Assembly: GCA_023079485.1 (NCBI GenBank)
Contig: CM041085.1
Coordinates: 28,629,121 to 28,693,120 of the forward strand
Direction: 5' to 3'
DNA: 64,000 bases
Source: Archilochus colubris
Taxonomy: Eukaryota > Chordata > Aves > Apodiformes > Trochilidae
Shown here: positions 50,548 through 63,561 of the stretch, one piece after another
Numbering within the stretch: the stretch's first letter is position 1
How the letters are laid out: every line of letters begins with the position of its first letter
Notes under the pieces: model-generated
What the model was told of the DNA's origin: nothing
The model's input: the letters and a program-made list of their open reading frames with translations, nothing else
Databases searched by the model: none
Program-made: the position numbers and the translations under genes

Positions 50548-52589
50548 ATATTTATGGTTATTACAAAAAGTATGAAATAAGCTACATAAAAAGAAGCTGA
50601 AGACGACAAAAAATCCAATCCCCCCAAAAAAGTTCCTACGGCTGTACATATGCACGTTATTGCTCCTCTCCTTCCACACACAGAATGTACATGTAAGAAT
50701 ATGATCCTTGCTTCAAGCTGAAATATATGAAATGAGATGTATATTCTTAGGCAGGCAACCATAAAAATCCCAGGTCAGTGCTGAGGAACCATGAAACATA
50801 CGGTAAAATATAATCAAACACTTCCTTAAAAAAATAAGTGTAAACTTAATGGTTCAAGGTAGTTGGTTTAGTGTCCAGAAGTCCTACATATCAGATTCCA
50901 TCTGTCAATCAAGTATTTGGCAAATTACATTTTTTTTCAAGTACTGAGAGCAGATTCTGCTAACGAAGTGATTAGTAGTCTTTTGTCATTCAATTCTCAA
51001 TCTAAACAAGGAAAGAAATGTTACACAATGCTGAAACAAACATTACCTTATCCTATGAAGGGTCTCTGGGTTTTTGCTTAAATTCTGTTTTTTGCTTTTT
51101 TTCTTTTTGAGAGAAAGTGTATCAGTAAGCCAAGAGTTTGAATTACTGTAACAGATGCCTATAGATCAGGTGTCCTTAGCAGCAACGATTTTCTGCTCAG
51201 GTTTTTATCAGTAAATGACAAGCACCTTCCCTTTGAGTCCCCTTGGCTCCCCCTCCTTCCTTTCTTCAAGTTCAGTGGAAACCAGTTCAAGCAAGCAAAG
51301 GAATCAACTAATGTAACAGCCTTTTTAAAAGGTGAAATTTTCCATTTCAAAGAAGCCTCTAATCAATGGCAGGGTGCAAAAGGGAATGCATGCATGTTTA
51401 TGTGAGAATAGCACAGACTTTGGAGAAGCTTTGGGGAAACATGTTCTGCAAAATCAATACGACCTACCTAGTTACAAATTTCGTATCTGCTGCATAGAAC
51501 AAATGGACTTACTGTACAAACCGGGTCATAAGGATCCTGCATATGAAGAGTGAAAAAACTGCAACATATTTCCTCTATGAACATAGCTACAATTCCCACT
51601 CCTCTTCACAGAGGAAGAACCAAACTAAATCAACATGTTAATTTTATTTCTCTCACTGTTACTTACTTGCTTGACTTCCCAGTTATGGCAACTGTCTTAC
51701 CTGCCTCTCCAGACCACACAATGACCCCCTGTTTCCTTTACAGCAGCCACAGACAGGTTCAACACTTCCAGCTGTGTCAGACCTACCTAACTCATCCCCC
51801 AAAGCCAGGTGAGGAACACAAAATGCAGAAACAATTATTACTGGGCAGTGTAACATTTTGTGCTAATACCTAGACGTGCCAGGAAATGCACAAATCTTTC
51901 TGAGATGCTTGGGTCTTTCTTCAAAGCCTCAATCTGATGCATTCCTACTGCCTTGTTACATTCTATCCCACAAAGTATCATGGTTTTTTTGTATTGGGTA
52001 CTAAGGCCATTCTTTTTTTGATAAACACATACATTATTCTAAAAATTTTTTCAGGGGAAAATAAGTCCCTGCAATTCTGTATAAAGAATGACCGAAAAGG
52101 AAGGAAAACAAACAAGTTGAGTGTGCAATTCTGTGTTTCATGTTCTCATTAATCAGTCTTCCTGGAGGAAAGGACATCCAACACAGAAAAATAGCAAAAA
52201 TTAAGACTCTCTCCTCTTTTTTTGAGTCCTCTTAGTTCCTCCTGGATCTTATCCCAGAAATTTGTCATTCTGTGAGTTCAACTTGTTTCACTGTGAGAAA
52301 ACTTCTAGTATTTATGGTATCTCCATATGGCGCTAGTTGGAATATTTCTGGTAGCAAGACATTTTAGGAGGGGCACTTCATAAATAACTCCATGTTTATC
52401 ACAGTTATCATGTGTGTGTTTTGCAAGCTTGTCACTAGCACATGTTAACCACTGCATGGACAGGATGCCCAGTTTACAGCAGTTGGTCATATGTAGGGCC
52501 ACACAGCAAAGCTGTGACAACTGTCATGAGCTAGGGAGGAAGCAGGCAAAGTTAAAGGGCTTAACATTTATAAATGGTTACATTGAGAG

Positions 52590-52615
52590 AAAAAAAAAAA
52601 AAAAAGAAAAAAAAA
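52590..52615. repeat. A homopolymer with one G
   Basis: Sixteen A, one G, nine A. No attached retrocopy was recognised. Confidence 0.85.
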
Positions 52616-53187
52616 GCAGTGTTCTGTTTATTTTTGTGAGCACTTGCTAGGAAGCCCCTTTTTAGAACACTGCAGTTGCCTGCAAGGTTTTCCCTTGCAA
52701 GATTTCCACATCTTTGACCTAAATAATTGATTTCCTTTTATACTTTAAGATATTTTTATTCTAGAACTGGCCAGAGAACTAGCTATTGTGTCCATACAAA
52801 GACTTCAGAGATGAGAATTTTAAGAGCAGTGGGAGAACTGCAGTGCTTGTAGCTAATACTATACCCATACAACTTAATTCCAAGACAGACAACGAAAAGT
52901 TGAATTCTCTAGTACATGACACAAGTATTTACAGCAAACTGCCTTTATAATCTGGGCATTCACTGTATTTTGGAGAAAGCCCTGTTTCCAATCACATTAT
53001 GATAAAACCTGTTATTCACTTGCCCTTTCCCCAGAAAATGAACCCCCCCAAGCCCTCTACAATGAGGACTGTCATTATTTCCCTGGGAAAAGAAAAGAAA
53101 TACCAGGAACTCTCACACTGCTAATGTGTGACTTAAAGTGAAAGCTGCATTTGGCACCTACTAAAAAAGCCCCAACACCTAACAAAC

Positions 53188-53277
53188 CTCGGTCCTGTGG
53201 CATTGGTGACTGGCTCAAGGCAGGGTGGGAGCTGGATTCTGACTGGCTGCCAGGAGGCTGCGGTGGCATCTGACTGC
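53188..53277 (-). CDS. ARID1B: ARID1B coding exon A (90 bp, phase 1 to 1)
   Basis: This is the most 5' ARID1B exon in the window. On the minus strand the acceptor reads TGTGTTACAG and the donor GAG|GTTTGT. The exon starts with the last two bases of a Gly codon, encodes Ser-Gln-Met-Pro-Pro and onward to MPQDR, and ends on the first base of a Gly codon finished by exon B. It is 90 nt (30 codon equivalents) and symmetric, so skipping it would keep the frame. The peptide is Ser/Pro/Gln-rich and predicted disordered, in the linker before the ARID domain. The donor has T at +3 where A or G is usual, so it is weaker than the other five. The exon upstream of this one is not in the remaining 10.7 kb. 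Confidence 0.93.
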
Positions 53278-56200
53278 CTGTAACACACAGAGAAAAAAGG
53301 GAAAACAGACTTGCTTTTAACATGGAAATGCACAAAACCAAGCCTTGCTGCATTTTTCACCACTCTACATCAAAAGAAAGTTCCAGCTATATAAGGTAAA
53401 GACAGAGCTCAACAGGTCTAGCAATTTCCCCCCCCCCATCCTTTTCCTTTTTTAAAATTTTTTTTTAAACCCATGGAATAATATTACATAAACATATTCA
53501 GCAACAGGCATGGCAAAATCTTCAATTCCGTATTAAGCGAATTCCCAACCTCACCAACATGATCCAATTTATAGCTGCAGATCTCCTGACACATATTTCT
53601 GTTACAGACTTTAGCAAAATCCAAGTCTGCTGAACAATAGGGCTCATCCTGCCTAGCTTAAACTGGCCTCCAGCCAGGCAGACATGGACTGCTGCCAACA
53701 ATATTACCAATAAAAAATTCAGTCAATACAAAAATTACTAACAACAACAGTTTAAAAAGTATTTCAATGAATCAGTGGGCTTAATACTATTAGAATACCC
53801 ACACAGAATTAGGGAATAAAGAACAATATGTAGGTGCACATGGGAAAAGGGAACGATGTTTGAAAGAAGTCAGACAGAAAAGGTAAAGGTATCTTACTAT
53901 TCAAATAAAGGCAAAAGAAGATACTTGATTATTAAAATATCCATCCAGAGCAGACAGACTCATTTTTATAGTCTCATTCAAAAGACATCCATCTGGTTTA
54001 TCCACTGCTGTCTACCCACCCAAAGAAGAGCAGCACGCAGTGCTGTCTGTGAGGCTAAACACATGAAATCTTTCCTTTCAGTATGACTGGATAGTAAAGC
54101 AGTGCTTACTGTACTGATGAAAGTCACTCCTCTAGTTCACCATTCAACGTTATGTCAAAGTTATGCCAAAGCAAGGAGGTCCATGCTACCATCCTTGCAC
54201 TGCCACAACACCCCATGGGGCTTTGTGCCACAGCCTAAGCAGGAGTAAGAATGAGACACAGATGTCCCCTGGGACTCCTCTCCCCTGATGCTCTGAGATG
54301 TGCCTGCTCCTGACAGCTCCAGTGGCTTGAAGACCACCTCAGGTTAGGCAGCAGCTATATACTTCAAGCATTTAGATGCTGTAGTGACGAGCATGGTATA
54401 AATAGTAGCAGACAGATTTATACCCTTCATCCTCAGAAACTGCTCAGATTGTTTTCCATTTGAAAGAAATGGAAAGAATAAAAACACCCGCAATAGATTT
54501 GTGCCTGCTGAGACTCATTTCCTCCTGCTCAGCAGCCGCCCCTCCGCAGCAGCAGGAGCGAGAATGCCACGACCGGTTCTGGTGCTGGGAGCCCGGCTGG
54601 CAGGGGGGGCAGCAGGGGCTGCTCTTTCTTTAGAGAGATGAAGAGCCCCAAGTTGGATACAAATAGAAGAAAGTGAATGTGTCTGCTCTACCCCGTCCAC
54701 TTCGCAGCCTCAAAGCAATTGGCTCTCAGCACCGACTAGAGAAAGGTCAGGCAGATAAAGAACAAAAAGAAAAATCCACGAAATGTGGAGTATAACCACT
54801 GCCTGGCTATTCAGATGAGGTGCATTTGCACTAAAAAACATGACAGTCAACATTACTGGGAGCAGCTGTGACAACTGTCTGAGAGATGCAAATGCTGGAC
54901 TAGAGGCAGAATTGCTCCTCCAAAAGACCAAACATGCCACTCAGCGCCCGAGGCTTTGGGATCCACGGCCCATTCACGAACTCTAAGGCATATGACAATA
55001 ACATTCCGGCTTATGTTTTGATATCACTCAAGAGCAGGCTGCCGAGACAGTAAGTGCCTGGATTATAATGAACACTTTCTGCTTGACAGGAAGGATTCAG
55101 TGACTCAAGACTGTAAACAAACAGCAATTCCATGTTAACGCGGGGCACTGCCACTTCCACTGTGTATGCCCAAGGCACTGCTATCAGACAGAATGCTTCC
55201 AAGTAGATCTGAACCATCTAAGATTTATATAAATACTTGAAGGAAAAAAAAAAAAAAAGATAAAGGCAAGGGTAGTCCTGACTATACACAGTTCCCAGTG
55301 GGATCTCTCTTTAGGTGGAGGCTTGGCAGACTTTGAGACATACTAATACTACATGGCAGATCTATGCTAGGAAACATATTTTTTAAAACCTTATTACAAG
55401 GTCTTTAATTTTTGAAACTGATAACAATTTCAGTTATCTGACAGATGTGCAAGCATAGATAGGGAAAGTGAAAGGCTGTAAGAGTGCATGTATGACGTGT
55501 TACAGAGAAATTGTTTTCTTTTGCATTCTCAGGGAATAAAGACTCAGTAGTTTTTAAAACTCCCTGAAATTATTAGACTCTGTAAACAATAATGCTATTT
55601 TTTTTAGTTCATGTTTAAGTTTACTTACGACTTTTTTCCTACGTGAAAAAGAACTTCTAATCAATTTTTTTTTTAATCTTGCAAACAAGACTTAACTCTA
55701 TGCGCATTCACACAAGTAATGAGATTGCAAAAGATGTGGCCAATTTTCAGCGGCTGCTACAAATGATCCAGGTGTTGGACACAAAACTACCACATCAAGA
55801 TGTTTTCAGTCTTACAGCCATTTAATCCTTAGAAGTAATCTGAAAGGTAAAAGGAGGTTAAGCACTCAAACACCTCTGAAGACTTGTATTGAACTCTTAT
55901 TTTGGGTATCTAACTCCTATTGATTGTGAGCTCATGACAGGACTTTAAACCTGTGAGGATCCTGTCTTCCATGCTTTTAAAGTTCCTTTGTCATGAGAGG
56001 AAATAACCTTAAAGATTTTCCATTTTTCTGTTAAATGATATTAATCCTTCTCTTTCATGCAGTGCTGTAGTTGGGATTCTTGGAAGTCATCTTAAATAAT
56101 ACATGAACAGACTTTTGTATTTTATTTGGGAGGGAAAACTACTACAAAAGAAAAACATCTTCTCTCTCTTAACATAAATTCCACAGCTATTTAAGAGGGA

Positions 56201-59200
56201 ATAATAACCCTGACAATTTTTTTCACTGACAGACGGTGGTCTCTTTTGACCCAGTGATTCACAGATGGAAGTTTAAACATGGATGACCTTCTCCCACGTT
56301 TTGTTTAGTATCATTGCCTCACTGGTGACATACTCCACCTGCAAAAACTCATGCCAAGTGAAAACTATGGATGTTTCACAGTATTTTTTTAAGCAAAGTC
56401 ACAGCAAATGCATTATTGGATGTAACAAGGACAGATGCTGCCATACTGGTTTTTTTCACCTAGATTTAACAGAGGAGTAAAATGGTGTTCAGATTTATAG
56501 TTATTTTTTAAAATCAGTTCTTAAAGCTACTAAACCCAGCAACCTATCTAATATCATGTTTGCTGTTTTAAAAAAAAAAGTACAGACAGTTGAAGAGGTG
56601 AGAGAACTTAAAAACGCTTAACAGCACAGCTGTAAGCTGGCTTATTATTTTTAAAATTATCTTAGAAATGCTTTTAAGCATTTTTCATGAGACTTTGAAA
56701 ATCTATGCTTGAAATAGAAAGGTCTGCACTGCAAAACTGGGAAAGATGGATTAAGGAAAGTACTAAATGTGGATTGCATTTGGCCATGAAATCTGCAGTC
56801 AAAGTATAGAAAGTAAATTTCTTAGAGGTAATACAGCACAAAAGAGCAGACATTTGATAGGATATCAAATCCCCCCTGAGGAAGGGTCTTTATGATGAAT
56901 TATGGTCCAAATCAGTGATGTTTTGAAGCATGCTGAAAGTTCTCTGTTCCCATCACAGTAATGACACTGGAAGATGCTCAGCAAAAATATCCTGTACCAG
57001 TCGGACAATACCTCAATAAACTGTGCCTGAACAACTGACTCAAGAAAGAATTTCAGTGCTAATAGGTTCCCCCGGGGAAATTACCAGTTAAGGAGGGAAG
57101 GAGGGATAGCAGCACAGGAATTTTAGGACCCATGAGGAACTGGGGGGGAGCAGGGAACTATTCACAGACCTTGTTGAAAGGGGTAAGGCTAGAGGAAAGC
57201 CAGAAGTTAAAGATCTTGCGGGTTGTCTTTGGGTCAGTTCTCAGTCTCATGTAGGAATTAGGACGGGATCAACTGCACTGGCTGATTACACAGTAGGGAA
57301 TCTTAGACAAAACAGAAGATGATCAAAATACTGTCTAAGAAACTAATCACCTTTTGGGTTGGAATACCAAAAAAGCAAACATTTCTACTCACAGACCAGA
57401 AATACACCTTTTGTAACTGAAGAGCTTGTAGGGTGAGAAATGATAGAAGAAAAGGAAGGAAAACCTTGAATATATCTGTTGACCTACAAACGGTTATAAC
57501 CTGCATATGGTTATAACTAACCATTTGATGTCAGTCTGAATCAAAATTATTATTAGGAGGAATCAGGAGAACTGTTTCCAGTAGAGGTAAGAAAACAACA
57601 CCATTGCTAATGTATCACTGGTGAGCCTTCCCACAGACAAAACCAGAAAGGATAATTCTAGCTGGAATGGGAACAGTGAACTGCTACTGGCATGACCTGA
57701 CAGGAGGCTGAAAGAGTATTATTTCGCATGGTAAAAACTAAAGATGTAATTTTGAGATTTCTTTAAAAAAATATATTTGCAGCTAAATGATGGGGGTGAG
57801 GGGGAGACCATGATGTTTAGGGTGATAATCAAAGCATTACTGGAATTTGAAGCAACTTCCTTTTAGGAACAATGAGGTCCAGGAAAACTAGTGATTAAGG
57901 TGAAATCTGATAAAATAATGGAATTACATCACAAAGCCTATGTGATAGTAAAGGTTCACAGACTGGAAGAGACACTTTGGGTCTTGGAACCCTACATCAG
58001 AAATGAAAGATCAAAAATAGGCTTCTATATGGGACTCTTTTAAATGAGATTTCAGGAAATTGGAAGCAAGGAACAAATGACCTCAAAGGAAAGATTTTTT
58101 TCTATGGGTAGCATAAAGGGAAACTGGTCATGTGGTTTGTGCTCTCTTTCATCTTACAAAGCCTATAACCCTGTAAGAAGAAAGATTATTTTCTTCCTTA
58201 ATTCATGCATTGTAACTGAGCTTCCTGTTTTATCAACAGTATTGTTAAACGACTTACTTATCTGAGTAAAAACCAAGGGTTGCCTCCATAGTCCCTCAAA
58301 TTAAGACGCAAATAATAATTAAACCTTCCTTGTATCCACATAGTAATGTGAGCACAGATGCTTTAAAGATCTAGCAACAAGAGGACCCTTTCAGATACAG
58401 CATCTACGGCCTCGCTGGGACACTCTGGGGGAGATATGGCCCCAGAGCCCTCCTGGCCTTAGGAAGTTTTTGGTGGCTGGCTATGTGGTTTGCTGAAGGT
58501 GAGATCACAAATGGCTCATTTGTTCCACTGCAGCAAAGCATCTCTAAACATGAATATTATCCATTTAAGCCACACTTAGGGATGCTTCCCATTACAAAAA
58601 GTTACCAAGATCGTTGCTGGAGCTGTCCCTGATTTTCTCTACTACCTCTTAAAACCTTTGTAGACCAACAACATTAAGATTACCTAACGTACACAAGTTA
58701 TCACTCACAACCCATGTAAAATCAACAGAAGGTAAAAAAACCAATTTGCTTCTTGTGAAAGTATATAATTCTCAGACTACTAATCCTTAAAAGTTATGCT
58801 CCATTATCTTTTTCATATATGTGCTACATTTACCATATCAAGGACTGTGAACAAGTTCCAGAGATGTCACTGTAACCTAGGTGCTAAATTGCTTTCAAAT
58901 CTGCATTAAAAATGGGACACTGCGCTAAGGTGGCCTGCTTTGGCTTTTCTCTACACACATGCAAGAGCACAAACATGTTCATTTCATGACACGAAGCTAC
59001 CTGTTTGACATGATATATTATTTCATTCAAAGCAAAGTTGACAATGACAGGATGAGGTAGTTATTCAGTATTTTGTCTCATCCTCATTCCCTACTTACAG
59101 AACACTACCCAAATATCAGTCTCTCTATAGAACAATTCATTATATTGTGGACTTTTTAAAGAGAATTAAGTAACTGAAATTGGGGTCTGCCAAATTAGAC

Positions 59201-62200
59201 ATACAATTTTTATTCCCAGGTTGTGTAACCTCTGAGTAAGGTATGAAGACTTTCAACAAATACTCAGGATTATAAAGTGAAATAATTGTTAGCATTGCCT
59301 AAATTGACAACAGGCTCAGTGACAAAGTACAGGAAGCAAATATTTTGTGTCCCCCCCCAGGCCAAAGCTCACTCCGGAAGCGAGGGGCAAGTAGCAGCAG
59401 CCACCCCAATAGGATCTGTTTTAACCATACTCATCCAGAAGTTAATTCTGTGTTTGAACAAAAGTAAGGCACCACAGCACTTTTTCCTGAGATTGTGGCA
59501 ACAAGCCCAAAGCAAGCCATCCATGGCAATGTTCAAAAGGCTGTGACTCACCCAAATAATGAATGGATTTCCAGTAGGCCACAGCAAGCACCTCTCTGCT
59601 CCATAACTGTTCCTCCCTGACAAAATTCAAAATCCTACTGCAAAGCACGATGGCAATAAAGCTCCTCAAAATAAAGCACACTTCATTACATAAGTGAAGG
59701 CATACATCAGTGTAAATCTAGGGATCACTGCCTCTCTATCTTCAACAACACCTACCCCAGACTTGTAATTTCACCATATAGTTATGAGAAGTTTCATTTC
59801 AGGAGATCAAATTCTTTCTGCTTCCACCTCTGCCTATCTCCGGGTTCATTTAATGCATTATTTCCATTAAGCTCAGGAGAGTTCCCAGCCCAGGGTATTT
59901 CTGCAGGAGGCTGATCCAGAATGGCGCAGCCCAGGATAGCAACCAGTTAAATCTTTTCTAATCCCTGCATTCAGAAATGGTGGCTCACAGTGGCTGGCAT
60001 GCAGGAACTGAATAGAGCAGGCAAGCTTGTATTCCTCTCACCAGGCCAAATTAATAAAAACAAAACCTGATTTCTCCTTCTTGTTTTCCTATTCTTCCTG
60101 CTCCCCAATATTTTTCTTCTTTCAAACAATTTTTTTTTTTTTGGGTTTTGTTTGAGCAGCTTAATGTTTGGCTGCCTTCTGAAGAAATGGGCACAGTGAC
60201 AGATGAAAGGCCGTATTCATCGCCTAATTCAGAATAGGGAAAAACCGACTGCTGTGCATTTAAGATTCTAACAACCTTGCAATTTTGTATAGCCGTTTTC
60301 CCCAACCCGTTCTTTTGAAGAAATCTGCTTTTATTCTGTTAATAACTAACCACAGTTGCAGCAGCATGGATCCGATTAGCAGTTCTTACGCTACAAAGGA
60401 GGGGGGGGAGGGCTGCGAACAGGGTTGCCAATTTGTCCACCTGGGTCCCCAGGAGAAAGATTAGATGAGGCGCTTGCTCCTTTCTTCCCCACTCGCTCGC
60501 TGCTCTGCACTAGACAGACCTCTTCAAAGCTCAGTCACTGACTTCATTTTTTTTTTTCTTTTTCCTTCCCAAAGTCTCATTTAACCACCCCTCCACATGT
60601 TTTGCACTCTGTGTCACCACATCCCTCCAAAGCGACCGTGTGAATTGGGATGAGAGGGGCTGGGGAGAGGCTGCGGCTGCAGCTTGCCCAGTGCTTTCTC
60701 TCGCACCTCAATGGGGCCTCTGAATTGCTTTTAGGTTTTGTAAATTACATTTTCTTAAATTTGAGCAAACTGTTGGAAAAAAGTGAGCATGTTCTTCAGG
60801 GAATGATCCAAACCCTGTAACCATACTGTATTTTATTACTCTGTCCTTTTAAACCTTTCATAAAAACGACAGTTTTGCTTGCATTGAGACTGAAGTAGAA
60901 GGCTGCAAAAAGCTGCATGGATTTAGTAATTCATAAATACTTGAGACAAGACATTTGTCAAGACATTTGTTTGTTAATGCAAAAAATATATGCTTCAACC
61001 ACAGAAAAAATATTCTGTAATTCCTTTACAAAATGTCAATTAGCAGAATACAAAATTGTAACTGATGCAAGTGCCAAATATCTAAAGTCTTCTAACAAAG
61101 GACAGGGTAATATTTCTTCCTTAGATTCAGCTCATTTCTTACTTCCAGAAATGAAACCTACCCTGCCACACACCTGAAACTTAAAACCTTCAGAATTCTA
61201 TTTAGGGAGTTAATACAAGTTCCAAAAGGAAGAATTTTTTGCTATCAGTGCTCATTCTCTAGACTGCATTTAGAGAGAGTTTTTCTCTAAGCTATTCCTC
61301 ATTGCATCTACTGTTTATAAGAGCTTGAGAAGTGCAACAAATGTAGCAGACATACACTTCCAGCACCTAATAAAAACCTTAACTGTTAATTTTAACATTG
61401 CCAAATTCTAACAAAATCATGTATCAACTTCCCTTTCTAATACTTGCAGTGTGAAAACTAAAGATGATACTAAAGAAAGGGCGAATGTGAACTGATATTG
61501 CTATTTCTTATCCATATTCCTTTTCCCTTAATACAGCTACACATAAGAATTTCTCTGAATAAATATTCATCATCTCGTGGCATTAACTCAAAAGACTAGC
61601 AGCAATAGAGTTTCACTCCTCCCTGGCTCCTCCCGACTCTCTCAAGTCCAGGCAAGCAGGTGGAAACTGGAGCAGAGCTGGTATGTGGCAATGAACTATT
61701 TTACTAGTTCTGCCTGCAACGTCTCATACTAGTCCATTGCCTGTGATTAACAGGCAAAATCAGTAGCAAAATGTAAGTGCTTTCATTAACACTGTCCTCA
61801 AAAGAACAAACTCTCAGATAATCTATTTTTTTCGTATTGCATATTACACAGTTCTGGTCTCAACGGTTCTCAGGGGCGGGGGAGAAAAGGGCAAGCTGAA
61901 TGCATAAAGAATAAAAGCACCTTGAGGCAAACCTGCTTCTAAAAACCATTTGGTGGGTCTGATCTTCCTGAAGACAAGATCTATCATGCCACATTTCATC
62001 TCGCCCGACAACGATAAGCTCCAAAGACCAGTGCAGAAGTGGAGCAATTCTTCATGTATTTTTAATCAACTGAGAACTTTCATCCAGTGAGTTCCCTCCA
62101 CAAGGTCACACACACCACACACAGCCACGTGCCTCTCGTGCAGTTTGCAAATGCTAACTTCTATGTCAGCTTCTGTTTGGAAGGGGGAGTATCAATGTTA

Positions 62201-63241
62201 GCAACTCCTGGTTATATCATTTATAAACATGCAGATGTGGATTATTAAAGATTAATGCATTTTGGGATTGGTGTCGGCATTCCGTTTGTCTCACGCCGAA
62301 ACCAATTCTGTTCTTCATTAGTCAACGACAGCCCACATCACCCTGTTGTGGAAGAGAAATCAAAGGTGCAAGCATGAATTGAGAATAAGTGATGAAACTG
62401 ATTACTAAGAAACTTAACGGCTGTAATCAATCAACACATCACAATAATTTGAGTCCAGTGTTATCTAGAGATGGGGAACAAACAGAAAAGCTCGCCGCTT
62501 GAGTGAGTTGTTCTTTTGTGTTTGTTTTCTACAAACCCATTTTGCAACTGGACTTCCCTAGCTATCTATCAAGCTGTGCTGTCAAAGGGCTGAATCTTTC
62601 CAGCCACACCTCAGCCTCCATGAATTTAGTCCCTAAGAAGGAGAGTGCTTTTCATTAATGCTTTTCATAATTTAAAAAAATAATTATTACCTGGATATGG
62701 TGAAAACCTCTTCTTTTGAGGTTAAATGGCTACCTTTTAGCTGGCCCAGAATTAATCCAAGACATAATTTACAATTGTTCAGGTTCTTTCCTCTAAGGAG
62801 GGACATACCACGTACCTGTCTAGTCAAGTCTGACACTAACCATGAAGCATGAAGGCCACTTTAAATATCTCTAATGCCAGTGATAATGGCAGTCCATTGA
62901 AAAACTGAAAACTGCAACAGCCTATCCCACCACAGAAAACAGACCACTTACTACATTTATGCTCTGTTTTATCTAGGTATAATAACCATCTGTCAAGAAC
63001 AACAAAAAATTAGTGAAAAAAATGTGAGAGACTTTTCCCATTCGCTCATCAATCACTGCTTAGTATTGGAAAGGACGAAGAAATGACAACCTTTTAATTT
63101 ATGATAACATGCTAATTCATGTTCTATTTGGCAACACAAAGAGCGAAAGAGAATCTATGTTTGTGCAGCCAAATAATGACAGATAAAAGCTCCCAAATGT
63201 TCAAACCCAAATATACACCGTATTAAATTTCTTGACAAAAA

Positions 63242-63366
63242 CCTAAGGTCAGGTTGGACCTGAGCAACCTGATGTAGTTGAAGTTGTCCCTGCTCATTGC
63301 AGTGGTGTTGAACTACATGACCTTTAAAGATCCCTTCTAACCCAAGCCATTCCATCATTCTATGAA
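63242..63366 (+). mobile_element. CR1 LINE 3' end
   Basis: A truncated 3'-terminal CR1 fragment, sense on the plus strand. It shows the characteristic run AGGTCAGGTTGGACC, TGAGCAACCTGATG, GTCCCTGCTCATTGCAG and ATGACCTTTAAAGATCCC, then the terminal ATTCTATGA. Severe 5' truncation is normal for CR1. No reverse-transcriptase coding sequence is present. Confidence 0.92.
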
Positions 63367-63547
63367 ACTGTAAGTGGGTTGAGCGAAAAAGTTAGAAACA
63401 AATGCACAGATTAATGGTTAAATGTAAACAGTAATTGTTCAGTAACAGCCTTAAAGTATACATCTAAAACTAACAACAAACATACCCATCAAATCTTGGT
63501 GGCTGTGGTTAAGTACATTCGAATTTTGTTACGTGAACCAGAGCACA

Positions 63548-63561
63548 TGCATAATTATGCA
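63548..63561. promoter_or_regulatory. 14-bp palindrome resembling a POU/homeodomain site
   Basis: TGCATAATTATGCA is perfectly self-complementary, with a TAATTA homeodomain core flanked by ATGCA octamer-like half sites. This resembles POU-family dimer sites. It is a sequence match only; binding is not shown. Confidence 0.45.

Larger units (their letters stand above)
38171..53187 (-). other. ARID1B: Intron between exons A and B (15,017 bp)
   Basis: A GT-AG intron joining phase-1 exons. It holds a 27-bp tandem duplication (near 41.0 kb), a decayed MIR-like fragment (near 45.5 kb), a 21-bp palindrome (near 50.5 kb) and homopolymer tracts at about 39.0, 39.5, 45.0 and 52.6 kb. No CR1 copy was recognised in this 15 kb, which is notable against the neighbouring introns. 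No exon-like open frame with splice signals and recognisable homology was seen. Confidence 0.85.

Noticed and set aside
53133..53363. A second minus-strand frame over exon A
   Set aside because: Only the frame giving SQMPPQPPG joins in phase with exon B; this one does not.
54515..54700. The CpG-rich patch as an ARID1B first coding exon
   Set aside because: The minus-strand translation has no resemblance to ARID1B and no clear donor in phase 1 was found.
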